A DNA stretch of 53,511 nucleotides from Caldifarciminota bacterium (lineage in GTDB: Bacteria > Hydrothermota > Hydrothermia > LBFQ01): positions 1-53,511 of the forward strand of contig WGAN01000131.1 in the NCBI GenBank assembly GCA_015494805.1, written 5' to 3'. Numbering within the stretch: position 1 is the first letter of the stretch; each line of letters opens with the position of its first letter. Made by a program: the position numbers and the translations under genes. Shown here piece by piece: positions 34,286-42,339 of this stretch. The notes under the pieces are model-generated. The model was not told where the DNA came from and searched no databases. It saw only the letters and a list, made by a program, of their open reading frames with translations.

Positions 34286-35529
34286 GGTACCTGCTCAAGG
34301 GGGGGCTTCTCTACGGGGAGTCCCCCGCCGACGTTCTTATAGAGGACGGCAGGATAGTGAAGGTGGGGGACGTATCGGAAGGGGCGGACGAGGTCATAGA
34401 CCTCAAAGGGGCTTACGTCCTACCCGCCCTCGTAGACCCCCACGTCCACGCGAGGGAACCGGGGCAGGAGTACAAGGAGGACCTGCATAGCGTTTCACAA
34501 GCGGCTGCCGTAGGGGGGTACGCCCATATAGCCGTAATGCCCAACACCTCCCCGCCCGTAGACCGACCAGAAGTTCTACGGGGCCTGAAGGCCAAGGCCG
34601 AAACCCTACCGGTACGGATGCACTTCGTGGCCGCCATAACGAAGGGGAGGGAGGGGAAGGAGCTGGTGGAGATGGGCCTGCTGAAGGAGGAGGGGGCGGT
34701 AGCCTTCTCGGACGACGGTAGTTGGGTCTCCAATCCGGCCGTTATGTTTAACGCCTTGCTCTACGCCTCCCACCTCGGCCTCCCCGTAATAACCCACGCG
34801 GAGGTGCCGGAACTGTCCAAGGGCTTCGCCCATTACGACCCTATCAACCTCAAGTACGGGATGAAGTTCCGAATGCCCCTCGCCGAGGAGTTGGCCGTCT
34901 ACCGGGACGTCCGTATGGCCGAGATAACGGGCGCCCACATCCACATCGCCCACGTTTCTGCTAAGGAGAGCCTTGAGGTGATAGGCACCTTCCGGGAGAG
35001 GGGGGTAAGGGTGACGGTTGAGGTCACCCCCCACCACCTACTATTCTCAACGGAGAAGATCCCCTTCTACGACCCGGTCTTCCGGGTGAATCCCCCCATA
35101 AGGTCCGAGGAGGACAGGAGGGCCTTGGTGGAGGCTCTGAAGGCGGGCTTCATAGACTTCGTAGCCACGGATCACGCCCCCCACGCCCCCTACGAGAAGG
35201 AGGCCCCATTAACGGACGCCCTACCCGGTATTGAGGGGTTGGAGACGGCCTTCTCCGCCCTATACACCCACTTGGTGGAGACGGGCGAGGTCTCCCTGAA
35301 GGACCTCGTCTCCCTTATGTCCGGGAGGCCGGCCCGGTTCTTAGGCGTGAGCGTAGCCATAGAGGAAGGCCGGGAGGCCAACCTCTTCGTCTTTGACCCT
35401 AAGGCCGAGTGGAGGGTAAAGGAGGAGGACCTCGCCTCCAAGAGCAGGAACAACCCCTTCTTGGGAGAGGTGCTGCGGGGAAGGGTCATCTTGACCTTCG
35501 CGAAGGGCAGTTTAGCACACAGGAGGTAG
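34282..35529 (+). CDS. pyrC: Dihydroorotase
   Basis: Encodes 415 aa, class I type. PALVDPHVHAREPGQEYKED contains the metal-binding HxH, VMPNTSPPVD follows, and FVATDHAPHAP carries the catalytic Asp. It makes dihydroorotate from carbamoyl aspartate in pyrimidine synthesis. The SQAAAVGG context fits the amidohydrolase fold. It sits between a binding lipoprotein and an outer-membrane protein with no other pyr gene nearby, so the operon is functionally mixed. Confidence 0.94.
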   Translation: MRYLLKGGLLYGESPADVLIEDGRIVKVGDVSEGADEVIDLKGAYVLPALVDPHVHAREPGQEYKEDLHSVSQAAAVGGYAHIAVMPNTSPPVDRPEVLRGLKAKAETLPVRMHFVAAITKGREGKELVEMGLLKEEGAVAFSDDGSWVSNPAVMFNALLYASHLGLPVITHAEVPELSKGFAHYDPINLKYGMKFRMPLAEELAVYRDVRMAEITGAHIHIAHVSAKESLEVIGTFRERGVRVTVEVTPHHLLFSTEKIPFYDPVFRVNPPIRSEEDRRALVEALKAGFIDFVATDHAPHAPYEKEAPLTDALPGIEGLETAFSALYTHLVETGEVSLKDLVSLMSGRPARFLGVSVAIEEGREANLFVFDPKAEWRVKEEDLASKSRNNPFLGEVLRGRVILTFAKGSLAHRR

Positions 35530-35532
35530 AAT

Positions 35533-36378
35533 ATGATAGGCTTAATGATAACAGCTTCTAACCTACCCCCGTGGATGACGGGGCCCAACGCCATATACGT
35601 TGGGATATACGGATACGGTTCCGCGGACTACGAGGAGAGGGTTATGACCATCTACAGCTTCAAGTCCAGCTACGTAACGAAGGGTCTCTCCTCGGCGTCT
35701 TCCCACTTCGGAGGTGGAGGGTTCGTAAGGTGGAACACGTGGGGCGTCAGCGCGGACTTCCAGGAGGGATACTTCTACGCGTGGAAACCCTCCTTCGCCG
35801 AGACCACCTACACCGATACCTCCTTCTTCCAGGACATAGCCGTCACCCTCGCCCACTACCGCAACCCCTACTCCTGGACCTACATCGGTTTCACGGTCGC
35901 CTCCCGCAGGTTTGCCTTCGGGTACGGCATACCGTTCCCCGATACCTCCAGCGGAGCCGTTAAGAACAGCGAGCCTCTGCCCGTCCCCAACTCCGACGTT
36001 CGCTACCTATCTATGGGTATATCCGGGAAGTTCTACCTGGAGCTGGAGAGCCTCTACTCCGAAGGCAGGGGGTTCCTCCCTTGGGCCGGAGGAAGGGTAG
36101 GTTGGGCGCAGGTGTCCTTTGAGTCCAGGGACCCTCTCGGCTACGCCTCCGGTACGGGCAACACCCTGTGCTTCTCCGCCTCCCTCGGCCTTGACTTCTA
36201 CGCCTCCCCGTGGTTGAGCTTCTTCGTAGAGAGCAGGTACTCTGCTATGAAGGCTAACATCCTCCTCGCCGGTCTCAACCCCGGATACAAGGAGCATTAC
36301 GACCAGGTCAGGGTGGGCTACAACAACGCGTCCATCAAGGCCGGCGTCAGGTTCACCTGGTACAAGGAGAGGTATTGA
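35533..36378 (+). CDS. Outer-membrane beta-barrel-like protein
   Basis: Encodes 281 aa. It shows alternating hydrophobic/polar strands with many Tyr, Phe, Trp and Gly (NAIYVGIYGYG, GGGFVRWNTWGVSADF, LSFFVESRY) and ends with strand VRFTWYKERY, typical of a barrel. The N-terminus has only a short signal-like stretch. It has an excellent ribosome-binding site, AGGAGG 6 bases before the ATG, so this internal gene is read by the classical route. Probably an export or adhesion component together with the SLBB protein downstream. Confidence 0.65.
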   Translation: MIGLMITASNLPPWMTGPNAIYVGIYGYGSADYEERVMTIYSFKSSYVTKGLSSASSHFGGGGFVRWNTWGVSADFQEGYFYAWKPSFAETTYTDTSFFQDIAVTLAHYRNPYSWTYIGFTVASRRFAFGYGIPFPDTSSGAVKNSEPLPVPNSDVRYLSMGISGKFYLELESLYSEGRGFLPWAGGRVGWAQVSFESRDPLGYASGTGNTLCFSASLGLDFYASPWLSFFVESRYSAMKANILLAGLNPGYKEHYDQVRVGYNNASIKAGVRFTWYKERY

Positions 36379-36917
36379 CGTACCTACTCCTCCTGACCTC
36401 CCTGAAGATAGAGCAGGGAGACGTCCTCCTCGTCGGGGTCTTTGGCACCAAGGAGTACAAGTTTGAGGTGGCCGTCCTAGATGACTGTACGGCTTTCTTC
36501 CCCCTCGTCGGAAACCTCAAGGTGTGCGGTATGACTCCGGACTCCCTCGCCGATACCCTCTCCGTCCTCCTGAAACCTTACTACTCCCTCCCCGTCGTCG
36601 TCTCCTTCAAGAACCTAAGGCCCAGCGGGGTGGTGGTTCTGGGGGAGGTTCGGAAACCGGGGACAGTTTCCTACGTCAAGGGGATGACCGTTGCCGACGC
36701 CATCACCCTCGCCGGGGCCTTGCCCTCCGCGGACCTGGACGGGGTCCTCCTAAACGGTAAGCGGATAAACCTACGGCTTGACAACCCGAGGGTCCATCCG
36801 GGGGACAGGATAGTCGTACCGAGGTCAAGGTGGGCCTCCCTCAAGGAGTTCCTACCCATAGCAATGAACGCCCTTAGCCTCGGCATACTCGTATATACCA
36901 CCTTCATAAAGAAATGA
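36375..36917 (+). CDS. Polysaccharide export protein (Poly_export/SLBB) with C-terminal helix
   Basis: Encodes 180 aa from a TTG overlapping the previous stop, with AAGGAG 8 bases upstream. IEQGDVLLVGVFGTKEYKFE to VVVSF is the Poly_export domain of Wza-type proteins (residues about 10-80). VVVLGEVRKPGTVSYVKGMT begins an SLBB domain (about 85-150). A C-terminal transmembrane helix (FLPIAMNALSLGILVYTTFI) would anchor it. It would form or support the outer-membrane exit for an exopolysaccharide, consistent with the barrel protein and epimerase of the operon. Confidence 0.78.
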   Translation: MTYLLLLTSLKIEQGDVLLVGVFGTKEYKFEVAVLDDCTAFFPLVGNLKVCGMTPDSLADTLSVLLKPYYSLPVVVSFKNLRPSGVVVLGEVRKPGTVSYVKGMTVADAITLAGALPSADLDGVLLNGKRINLRLDNPRVHPGDRIVVPRSRWASLKEFLPIAMNALSLGILVYTTFIKK

Positions 36918-37183
36918 GATACGTCCTCAACCCCAAGGCCGTCTTTCAGACGATGGAGGACAAGATGGTAGTCTGGGACCCGGAGAGCGGCCACACCCTC
37001 GTCCTGAACTACACCGGTTGGTACATCCTCTACCTGATAGACTCCGGAACGGACACCTACGAGGGGATAGTGGAGGCGGTGGCGAGGGAGTACGGGGTTC
37101 CCCAACGGGAGGTGGAGGGGGACGTAAGGGAGTTCCTGAAAGAGTTAGAGGAGGTAGGAGTGATATGGAAGGAAGAATCTTAG
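36914..37183 (+). CDS. PqqD-like protein (RRE-type peptide-binding domain)
   Basis: Encodes 89 aa. The LVLNYTGWYILYLIDSGTDTYEGIVEAVAREYGVP pattern, with NxxGxxIL then a helix starting with acidic residues, and VEGDVREFLKELEEVGVI at the end are characteristic of PqqD/RRE domains, which hold precursor peptides for modifying enzymes. No precursor or radical-SAM maturase lies beside it. Overlaps the SLBB gene by 4 bases and tpiA by 19. Confidence 0.72.
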   Translation: MRYVLNPKAVFQTMEDKMVVWDPESGHTLVLNYTGWYILYLIDSGTDTYEGIVEAVAREYGVPQREVEGDVREFLKELEEVGVIWKEES

Positions 37184-37863
37184 CAGCCAACTGGAAGATG
37201 AACCCTCCTACGAAGGAGGAGGCCTTGAAGCTCGCGGCGGAGATGGAGGGGCTTTTGGAGGGGCTACCCCTGACCAAGCTCCTCTTTCCCCCCTTCGTCT
37301 ATCTCCCCCTGCTGAAGCTTAGAGGCATAGAACTCGGCGCCCAGGACGTCTTCTACGAGGAGAAGGGGGCCTTCACAGGGGAGGTGTCCCCCTTAATGCT
37401 CAAGAGCGTAGGGGCGACCTGGGTGATAGTCGGACACTCCGAGAGGAGGAACGTCATAGGGGAGACGGACGAGATCGTAAGGAGGAAGGCGGAGGCCGCC
37501 CTCAAGGCCGGTCTGCGGGTTATATACTGCGTGGGTGAGAAGCTCCCCGACCGTGAGGCCGGTCGGCACCTTCAGGTGGTGGAGGAGCAGCTGTCCTACG
37601 TCCCCGTCTCCGAAAACGTTGTGGTGGCCTACGAGCCAGTGTGGGCGATAGGGACGGGCAGAAACGCCACGCCGGAGCAGATAGAGGAGATGCACGCCTT
37701 CATAAAGGCCAAGGTGGGCCTTAAGGTCCTCTATGGCGGGAGCGTGAAGGAGAGGAACGCCAGAGAGTTGGCCGCCGTACCCAACGTGGACGGCTTCCTG
37801 GTAGGTGGGGCGAGCCTTAGGCCGAGAGAGTTCCGGAAGATAGGGGAGGCCCTTGCGGAATGA
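37165..37863 (+). CDS. tpiA: Triosephosphate isomerase
   Basis: Encodes 232 aa, slightly short (usual about 250). LAANWKMNPP has the catalytic Lys, VIVGHSERR the His and AYEPVWAIGTGRNA the Glu, with YGGSV near the end. It interconverts DHAP and GAP in glycolysis. The ATG lies inside the last 19 bases of the PqqD-like gene, behind AGGAGGT (37149-37155). An upstream GTG at 37018 would lie in pqqD. Overlaps the epimerase gene by 4 bases. Confidence 0.95.
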   Translation: MEGRILAANWKMNPPTKEEALKLAAEMEGLLEGLPLTKLLFPPFVYLPLLKLRGIELGAQDVFYEEKGAFTGEVSPLMLKSVGATWVIVGHSERRNVIGETDEIVRRKAEAALKAGLRVIYCVGEKLPDREAGRHLQVVEEQLSYVPVSENVVVAYEPVWAIGTGRNATPEQIEEMHAFIKAKVGLKVLYGGSVKERNARELAAVPNVDGFLVGGASLRPREFRKIGEALAE

Positions 37864-38825
37864 GGGTCCTCGTTACGGGGGCCAGCGGGTTCATAGGCTC
37901 CCATCTCGTTGAGGAGTTGGTGGCGGAGGGGTTTGAAGTCCGGGTCTTCCTTAGGTACAACTCAACGGGCTACATAGGGAACCTGTCCCACCTCCCACCG
38001 GAGGTCCTGGAGAGGTTGGAGATGTACTGGGGGGACGTTAGGGACCTCACGTCGGTGGCGAGGGCCACGGAGGGGGTGGATGCCGTCCTCCACCTCGCCG
38101 CCCAGATCTCCGTTCCCTACTCCTTCCAGAACCCCATAGACTTCGCTATGAACAACGTCGTAGGTACGGCCAACGTCCTCAAGGCCTCCTTGGACGCCGG
38201 CGTCGGGAAGGTGATACACGTCTCAACGAGCGAGATATTCGGCGGTAGCGACACCCCCCTATCGGAGGACTCCCGTAGGCTCCCCCGCTCCCCCTACGCT
38301 GCCAGCAAAGTGGGGGCGGACGCTATGGTGAAGAGCTTCTACTACGCCTACGGCCTCAACACCCTCATAGTGCGGCCCTTCAACACCTACGGCCCCCGCC
38401 AGTCCCCCCGCGCCCTCATCCCTTGGATAATAGTTCAGGCCCTCAAAGGAGATACGGTCAGGCTCGGAAACCTGAAGCCGAGGAGGGACTTCACCTACGT
38501 GAAGGACACGGTCAGGGCGCTCATCCTCGCCCTCAAGAGGGAAACGGAGGGGGCGGACGAGATAAACCTCGGCACGGGCAGGAGCTTCTCCGTAAGGGAG
38601 GTGGTGGAGGTGGTGGCTAAGGTACTGGGGAAGGAGCTGAAGGTGATTCAGGATAGGAGCCTAGTCCGTCCCCAGCGTATGGAGGTCTTCAACCTCGTAT
38701 CGGACAACCGCAAGGCTAGGGAGGTGTTGGGCTGGAAGCCGCAGGTCTCCCTTGAGGAGGGCATAAGACGTACGGTGGAATACTTTACGGAGATGGGGGG
38801 GACTCACCGGAGGGGGTGGGTATGA
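37860..38825 (+). CDS. Nucleotide-sugar epimerase/dehydratase (extended SDR)
   Basis: Encodes 321 aa. VLVTGASGFIGSHLVEEL is the NAD-binding Rossmann motif. HLAAQISVPYS, VSTSEIFGG and SPYAASKVGADAM (YxxxK catalytic) follow, then RPFNTYGPRQSPRALIP. The last resembles GDP-mannose 4,6-dehydratase- and LegB-like enzymes. It would make a modified nucleotide sugar for surface glycans, consistent with the export genes in this operon. Its stop is adjacent to the stop of der on the other strand. Confidence 0.88.
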   Translation: MRVLVTGASGFIGSHLVEELVAEGFEVRVFLRYNSTGYIGNLSHLPPEVLERLEMYWGDVRDLTSVARATEGVDAVLHLAAQISVPYSFQNPIDFAMNNVVGTANVLKASLDAGVGKVIHVSTSEIFGGSDTPLSEDSRRLPRSPYAASKVGADAMVKSFYYAYGLNTLIVRPFNTYGPRQSPRALIPWIIVQALKGDTVRLGNLKPRRDFTYVKDTVRALILALKRETEGADEINLGTGRSFSVREVVEVVAKVLGKELKVIQDRSLVRPQRMEVFNLVSDNRKAREVLGWKPQVSLEEGIRRTVEYFTEMGGTHRRGWV

Positions 38826-40142
38826 CTACTGTACCTCCACGACGAACTTGATGGGGGCGGCGAAGAAGCCCCACCTCTCCCTTAGGGCGTTCTCTATGTA
38901 CCGGAGGTAGAAGTCCGGTATCTTCCCCTTGGCCTTTATCAGGAATGTGGGGGGTAGGTTCCTTATCTGGTAGAAGTCGTATATCTTGGCCGGCGGGAGG
39001 TTCCGGCGCATAAGCTCGTCTATAAGCCGGCGGGCGTCCCTCTTGGATATCCGCTTGAAGATGCCGGACCTGGCCCCCTTGAGGACGCTCCGGAGGTAGT
39101 CCATCCCCTCCCCCGTCAGGGCGGAGACCGGGACCTTGGGCGCCCACCATACGGACTTCAGCTCCTCCTCCACGTGGGCGAAGAACTCCTTCTTCTCCTT
39201 CTTCGTGAGGACGTCTATCTTGTTCAGGGCTATCACCAGCCCCCTACCCTCATCCACCACCATCTTCACTATCTTCTTGTCAAGGTGATGGACCCCCACC
39301 TCGGCATCTATCACGACCAAGCCCACCTCGGCGTAGCGCAGAGATCTCTTTGACCTGACATAGGCGTAGTAGGAGAGGTCGTCCTTGAACTTCCGGGTGA
39401 TTCCGGCCGTATCCACGACTATCATATCCTCCAGCTCAACGTCTACGGCGTCCCTCGTCGTCCCGGCCGTCGGCGACACTATGGCTATGGGCTTCCCAGC
39501 GAAGTAGTTTAAAATGGAGGATTTACCGGCGTTAGGGCGACCGAGTATGGCCACCCTCACCTTGTCCTTTTTGAAGTGCTTAACGGACTCCGGGGGTATG
39601 TCCTCAACTATGGCGTCAAGCAGGTCCCCGACCCCCCATCCGTGGGCGGCGGATATGGGGAATATCTCCTCAAATCCGAGTTTGTAGAACTCCTCCGGTG
39701 TGGCCACGGCCTTGCTCGTGGCGTCTATCTTGTTGACCACCACGAAGGCCCTCTTTCCGGCCCTCTTTATCATTCGGGCCAGCTCCTCGTCCAGGGGGAG
39801 GATCCCGCTCTTTACGTCCACCATCAGGAGGACGAGATCGGCCTCCCTTATGGCCTCCCGGACCCTGTCCCAGACGTAGTTGGCGAGCTTGTCGCCGGCG
39901 CCGGCGCCTCCGCTGTCGGCGAGGAGGAACATCCGGCCACCCCACTCCACGGGCTTGTATATCACGTCCCGCGTCGTGCCGGGTACGTCCGAGGTTATGG
40001 CGAGGGGCTTCCCGATGAGGCGGTTGAAGAGGGTGGATTTGCCAACGTTAGTCCTGCCGACGAGCAGGACCTTCTTCGGCTCTCTGGCGTAGCGGGGGTT
40101 CTCCCTCCTCCCCTCCCTTGTCTCCTCCTTCACGTCTTCCAT
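38826..40142 (-). CDS. der: Ribosome-associated GTPase Der (EngA)
   Basis: Encodes 438 aa. Two tandem G domains: G1 motifs GRTNVGKST (about 29) and GRPNAGKSS, and G4 motifs NKID in each. The first G3 reads DSGG where DTGG is usual; the second is DTAG. A KH-like C-terminal domain follows (IYDFYQIRNLPPTFLIKAKG). It helps assemble the 50S subunit. A basic extension of about 22 residues precedes the first G domain. The ATG is 9 bases after a TAAAAT. Confidence 0.95.
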   Translation of the reverse strand: MEDVKEETREGRRENPRYAREPKKVLLVGRTNVGKSTLFNRLIGKPLAITSDVPGTTRDVIYKPVEWGGRMFLLADSGGAGAGDKLANYVWDRVREAIREADLVLLMVDVKSGILPLDEELARMIKRAGKRAFVVVNKIDATSKAVATPEEFYKLGFEEIFPISAAHGWGVGDLLDAIVEDIPPESVKHFKKDKVRVAILGRPNAGKSSILNYFAGKPIAIVSPTAGTTRDAVDVELEDMIVVDTAGITRKFKDDLSYYAYVRSKRSLRYAEVGLVVIDAEVGVHHLDKKIVKMVVDEGRGLVIALNKIDVLTKKEKKEFFAHVEEELKSVWWAPKVPVSALTGEGMDYLRSVLKGARSGIFKRISKRDARRLIDELMRRNLPPAKIYDFYQIRNLPPTFLIKAKGKIPDFYLRYIENALRERWGFFAAPIKFVVEVQ

Positions 40143-40151
40143 AATCTATGG

Positions 40152-40157
40152 ATTTTA
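40152..40157 (-). promoter_or_regulatory. -10 box of der
   Basis: TAAAAT on the minus strand, 9 bases before the ATG at 40142, in the 26-base gap after the DUF192 gene. Confidence 0.55.
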
Positions 40158-40168
40158 AACCGGACGGC

Positions 40169-40531
40169 TCACTTACAGGGGAACCTTACGGTATCACCTA
40201 CCTTAACTCCGTGCCTCTTGAACCACCCACGGTTGACTTCAAGGGCGTACTGGACGGCGTACCGGGACACCACAGGCCTCTCGTTCAGTGGCTCCATATC
40301 GTAAATCTCCCTTATCACCCAGTCGCTCCCGATGTATGCTATGCTCAAGGGTACGTACGTGTTCTTCATCCAGAAGGAGAGCCTCTGCGGGTAGGGGAAG
40401 ACGAAGAGCATCCCCCTGTCTTCGGGCAGCTCCCGGCGGTACATGAGGCCAAGGGAACGCTCGTAGGGGTCGTCAGCCACCTCCACCCTCAAAGTCCCGG
40501 CCCCCACACATAGAGGCAAAAGGGAAACCAC
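40169..40531 (-). CDS. DUF192-family protein, probably exported
   Basis: Encodes 120 aa. LRVEVADDPYERSLGLMYRRELPEDRGMLFVF and SFWMKNTYVPLSIAYI are the hallmark segments of DUF192 (GLM, FWMKNT). The N-terminus MVSLLPLCVGAG looks like a short signal, as in exported members. Function of the family is not established. The GTG start lies 6 bases after a TAAAAT. Reads toward der, which has its own -10 box. Confidence 0.85.
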   Translation of the reverse strand: MVSLLPLCVGAGTLRVEVADDPYERSLGLMYRRELPEDRGMLFVFPYPQRLSFWMKNTYVPLSIAYIGSDWVIREIYDMEPLNERPVVSRYAVQYALEVNRGWFKRHGVKVGDTVRFPCK

Positions 40532-40537
40532 GGCCCT

Positions 40538-40543
40538 ATTTTA
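40538..40543 (-). promoter_or_regulatory. -10 box of the DUF192 gene
   Basis: TAAAAT on the minus strand, 6 bases before the GTG at 40531. Confidence 0.5.
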
Positions 40544-41323
40544 AGGGCGATACGTGGTAAGGAAGGACGCGTCTGTTGATCGCCGGTAGGATGATGGGTA
40601 TTCGGTGGATGATGCATTCCCCGATGGGCGTTGTCTCCCGTCCGGCCTTTGACGGAAGATGAACTCATTTTGGTATTCAAAGGATAGAGAGATTGGCAGC
40701 CCGGTATCTATGGGGTTGATGGAAACGTGAATCCCCACCGTAATGCTGGCCTTTGAATGCAAGCCATTTTAAAATTCTAAAGTTGTATTTTAAAAAACTT
40801 AAAATGCGTGTTTAAAAAAATTAAAAGTACTACTTTAAGATTTTGGAACCCTACAGATCTGAGGATTGGATGTCGTCTATTGTTTTCATTTGGAGACGTT
40901 GGTCACGGGGCATCATTCCATAAGCGTAATACACTCTCCCTTTAAGAAACCGCTAATCCCTATTCAAGGAACATAAAGTGTCATTTTCGCAAACTGAAAG
41001 GTTGCCTTTAAAATTCTAGAGTTTCCACTGATGAGGTGGTGATTACCCTGTAGTTCCATCAAACGGATAAGACCCTACCGTAGGACCACGTCCGAGTTAT
41101 CCGGTTCTCAATAGGGATTTGGCGTTTGGAACCAGGTTCCGGAAGGATTGAACGCTATGCTGTTCAAAACTTGTAGCGGGGCCTGAAGGGCGACCATCAG
41201 TTTTCGGTTAGAACGTACCTCTATCGGTGTAATACCAAAACGGCTTTCAAAAAGCTCTTGAGGATTTGAATACCTCAACTTAATCCCCATACGCCCTCTC
41301 CCCATCAAAGAGGCCCCCGAGAC
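40544..41323. other. 780-base gap without a convincing gene
   Basis: ORFs of 63-73 codons exist on the minus strand but lack good starts and family features. About 40765-40850 is very AT-rich with repeated TTAAAA words; the rest has lower GC than coding neighbours. A GGAACCAGGTTCC palindrome lies at about 41129-41141. This may be a decayed gene or a former insertion site. Confidence 0.45.
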
Positions 41324-41980
41324 CTAACGCTTTCCGTCCCCCTCCTCTATCATCCGCAAAATCCTGCGGAAGTAAGGGCGGAGTCGCCTCCTGTTCTCGT
41401 CCCAAACGGCCGTTAGGGTGTTCTGGAAGCTCCCGGTCAAAAACCTGTTCTCCCAGAAGACGTACCAGACGGCGGCATCCACGTAGTGCCTGTTCCTGAT
41501 GGAGTAGGTCATTCCGGCTATCCCTACGACGTTGGCTGCGAGGGTCTTTATCCCCTGCCAGGGCCTACCGGCGTATATGAGGCCCAAGCCCGGTATCAGG
41601 TTGATGAGGAGGGCCTTTCCGGGGTCAAGGAGGGGAGGTAGGAGTCGCCTTAGAGAATCGGCGAGGGGGTCGTCCAAGAATACGAGGGCGTAGGCGTTGT
41701 ACAGGACCACGTCCCTGTTCCCAAAGCAGACTGTGTCCTTCAGGATCTCACCCGCCCCCGTCAGGTAGAACTTGGCCATCATCAGGACGAGACGGTACCT
41801 CTTCGCCCTACATCCCCCCTCTTGGGAGAGGACGTTTATGGCCTTGAGGGTATCCCCCGAAAGGGCCAGAGCCTTGGCGTACAGGTAGGGGGAACCTACG
41901 CGCAAAGCCTCAACCTGGGCGGCCTCACCGTCCCCCACACCGAGTAGGGCCATAACGAGCAAAGTATCCCCTATTCCCAA
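41324..41980 (-). CDS. Membrane-associated protein of unknown function
   Basis: Encodes 218 aa from a TTG. MGIGDTLLVMALLGVG looks like a signal or first helix. The middle is helical and TPR-like (YLYAKALALSGDTLKAINVL). The C-terminal half has LLINLIPGLGLIYAGRPWQGIKTL followed by hydrophobic helices, a pattern common in small envelope proteins with a glycine-rich GLGxxYxG hairpin. A much longer ORF is open to 42337, but that part is antisense to the YtxH gene and lies upstream of the TAGAAT. Confidence 0.65.
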   Translation of the reverse strand: MGIGDTLLVMALLGVGDGEAAQVEALRVGSPYLYAKALALSGDTLKAINVLSQEGGCRAKRYRLVLMMAKFYLTGAGEILKDTVCFGNRDVVLYNAYALVFLDDPLADSLRRLLPPLLDPGKALLINLIPGLGLIYAGRPWQGIKTLAANVVGIAGMTYSIRNRHYVDAAVWYVFWENRFLTGSFQNTLTAVWDENRRRLRPYFRRILRMIEEGDGKR

Positions 41981-41987
41981 GTTTTCT

Positions 41988-41993
41988 ATTCTA
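41988..41993 (-). promoter_or_regulatory. -10 box of the gene at 41980
   Basis: TAGAAT on the minus strand, 7 bases before the TTG. Only 28 bases separate it from the divergent TAGAAT at 42022. Confidence 0.5.
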
Positions 41994-42021
41994 ACCTCGG
42001 AAGGTACCCGCGTTTCTGCCT

Positions 42022-42027
42022 TAGAAT
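42022..42027 (+). promoter_or_regulatory. -10 box of the YtxH-like gene
   Basis: TAGAAT followed by 8 bases and the ATG at 42036. Confidence 0.55.
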
Positions 42028-42035
42028 TTTCCCCT

Positions 42036-42329
42036 ATGGGAAGGAGAAGTGAAGATAGTCTGCTGTTTGTAATGGGACTCTTGACTGGAATGACGATAGG
42101 CGCCCTGGCTACCCTCCTGACCACCCCGTACACCGGTAGGGAGGTAAGGGGTAGGATAGCCAATCGGGGTAAGGAGGCGAGGGCGAGACTTAGGGAATTG
42201 AGAGCGCAACTGGAGAAGGAGTTCGCCGAGAAGTCGGGTAAGCTCAAGGGGGAGGCGGCGGAGAAGTTGGAGCTCCTCCGCAAGAAGGTGGACGAGGTCC
42301 TGGACAGGATAGAGGAGTACCTATCGTAG
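42036..42329 (+). CDS. YtxH-like membrane-anchored coiled-coil protein
   Basis: Encodes 97 aa. One N-terminal transmembrane helix with glycines (LLFVMGLLTGMTIGALATLL) is followed by TTPYTGREVRGRIANRGKEA, the (F/L)xxPxxGxExR hallmark of YtxH. A long charged coiled coil runs to the end. Family members are envelope stress-related proteins of unclear role. The phosphoesterase gene starts 10 bases downstream. Confidence 0.82.
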   Translation: MGRRSEDSLLFVMGLLTGMTIGALATLLTTPYTGREVRGRIANRGKEARARLRELRAQLEKEFAEKSGKLKGEAAEKLELLRKKVDEVLDRIEEYLS

Positions 42330-42339
42330 TGGTGCAAAG

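Noticed and set aside
40541-41308. Minus-strand ORFs of 63-73 codons in the 780-base gap
   Set aside because: Weak starts, low-complexity or unlikely residues and no recognisable motif; they overlap each other in different frames.
41981-42337. 5' extension of the minus-strand ORF at 41324
   Set aside because: Ser/Leu/Pro-rich antisense of the YtxH-like gene and upstream of the TAGAAT that fits the TTG at 41980.
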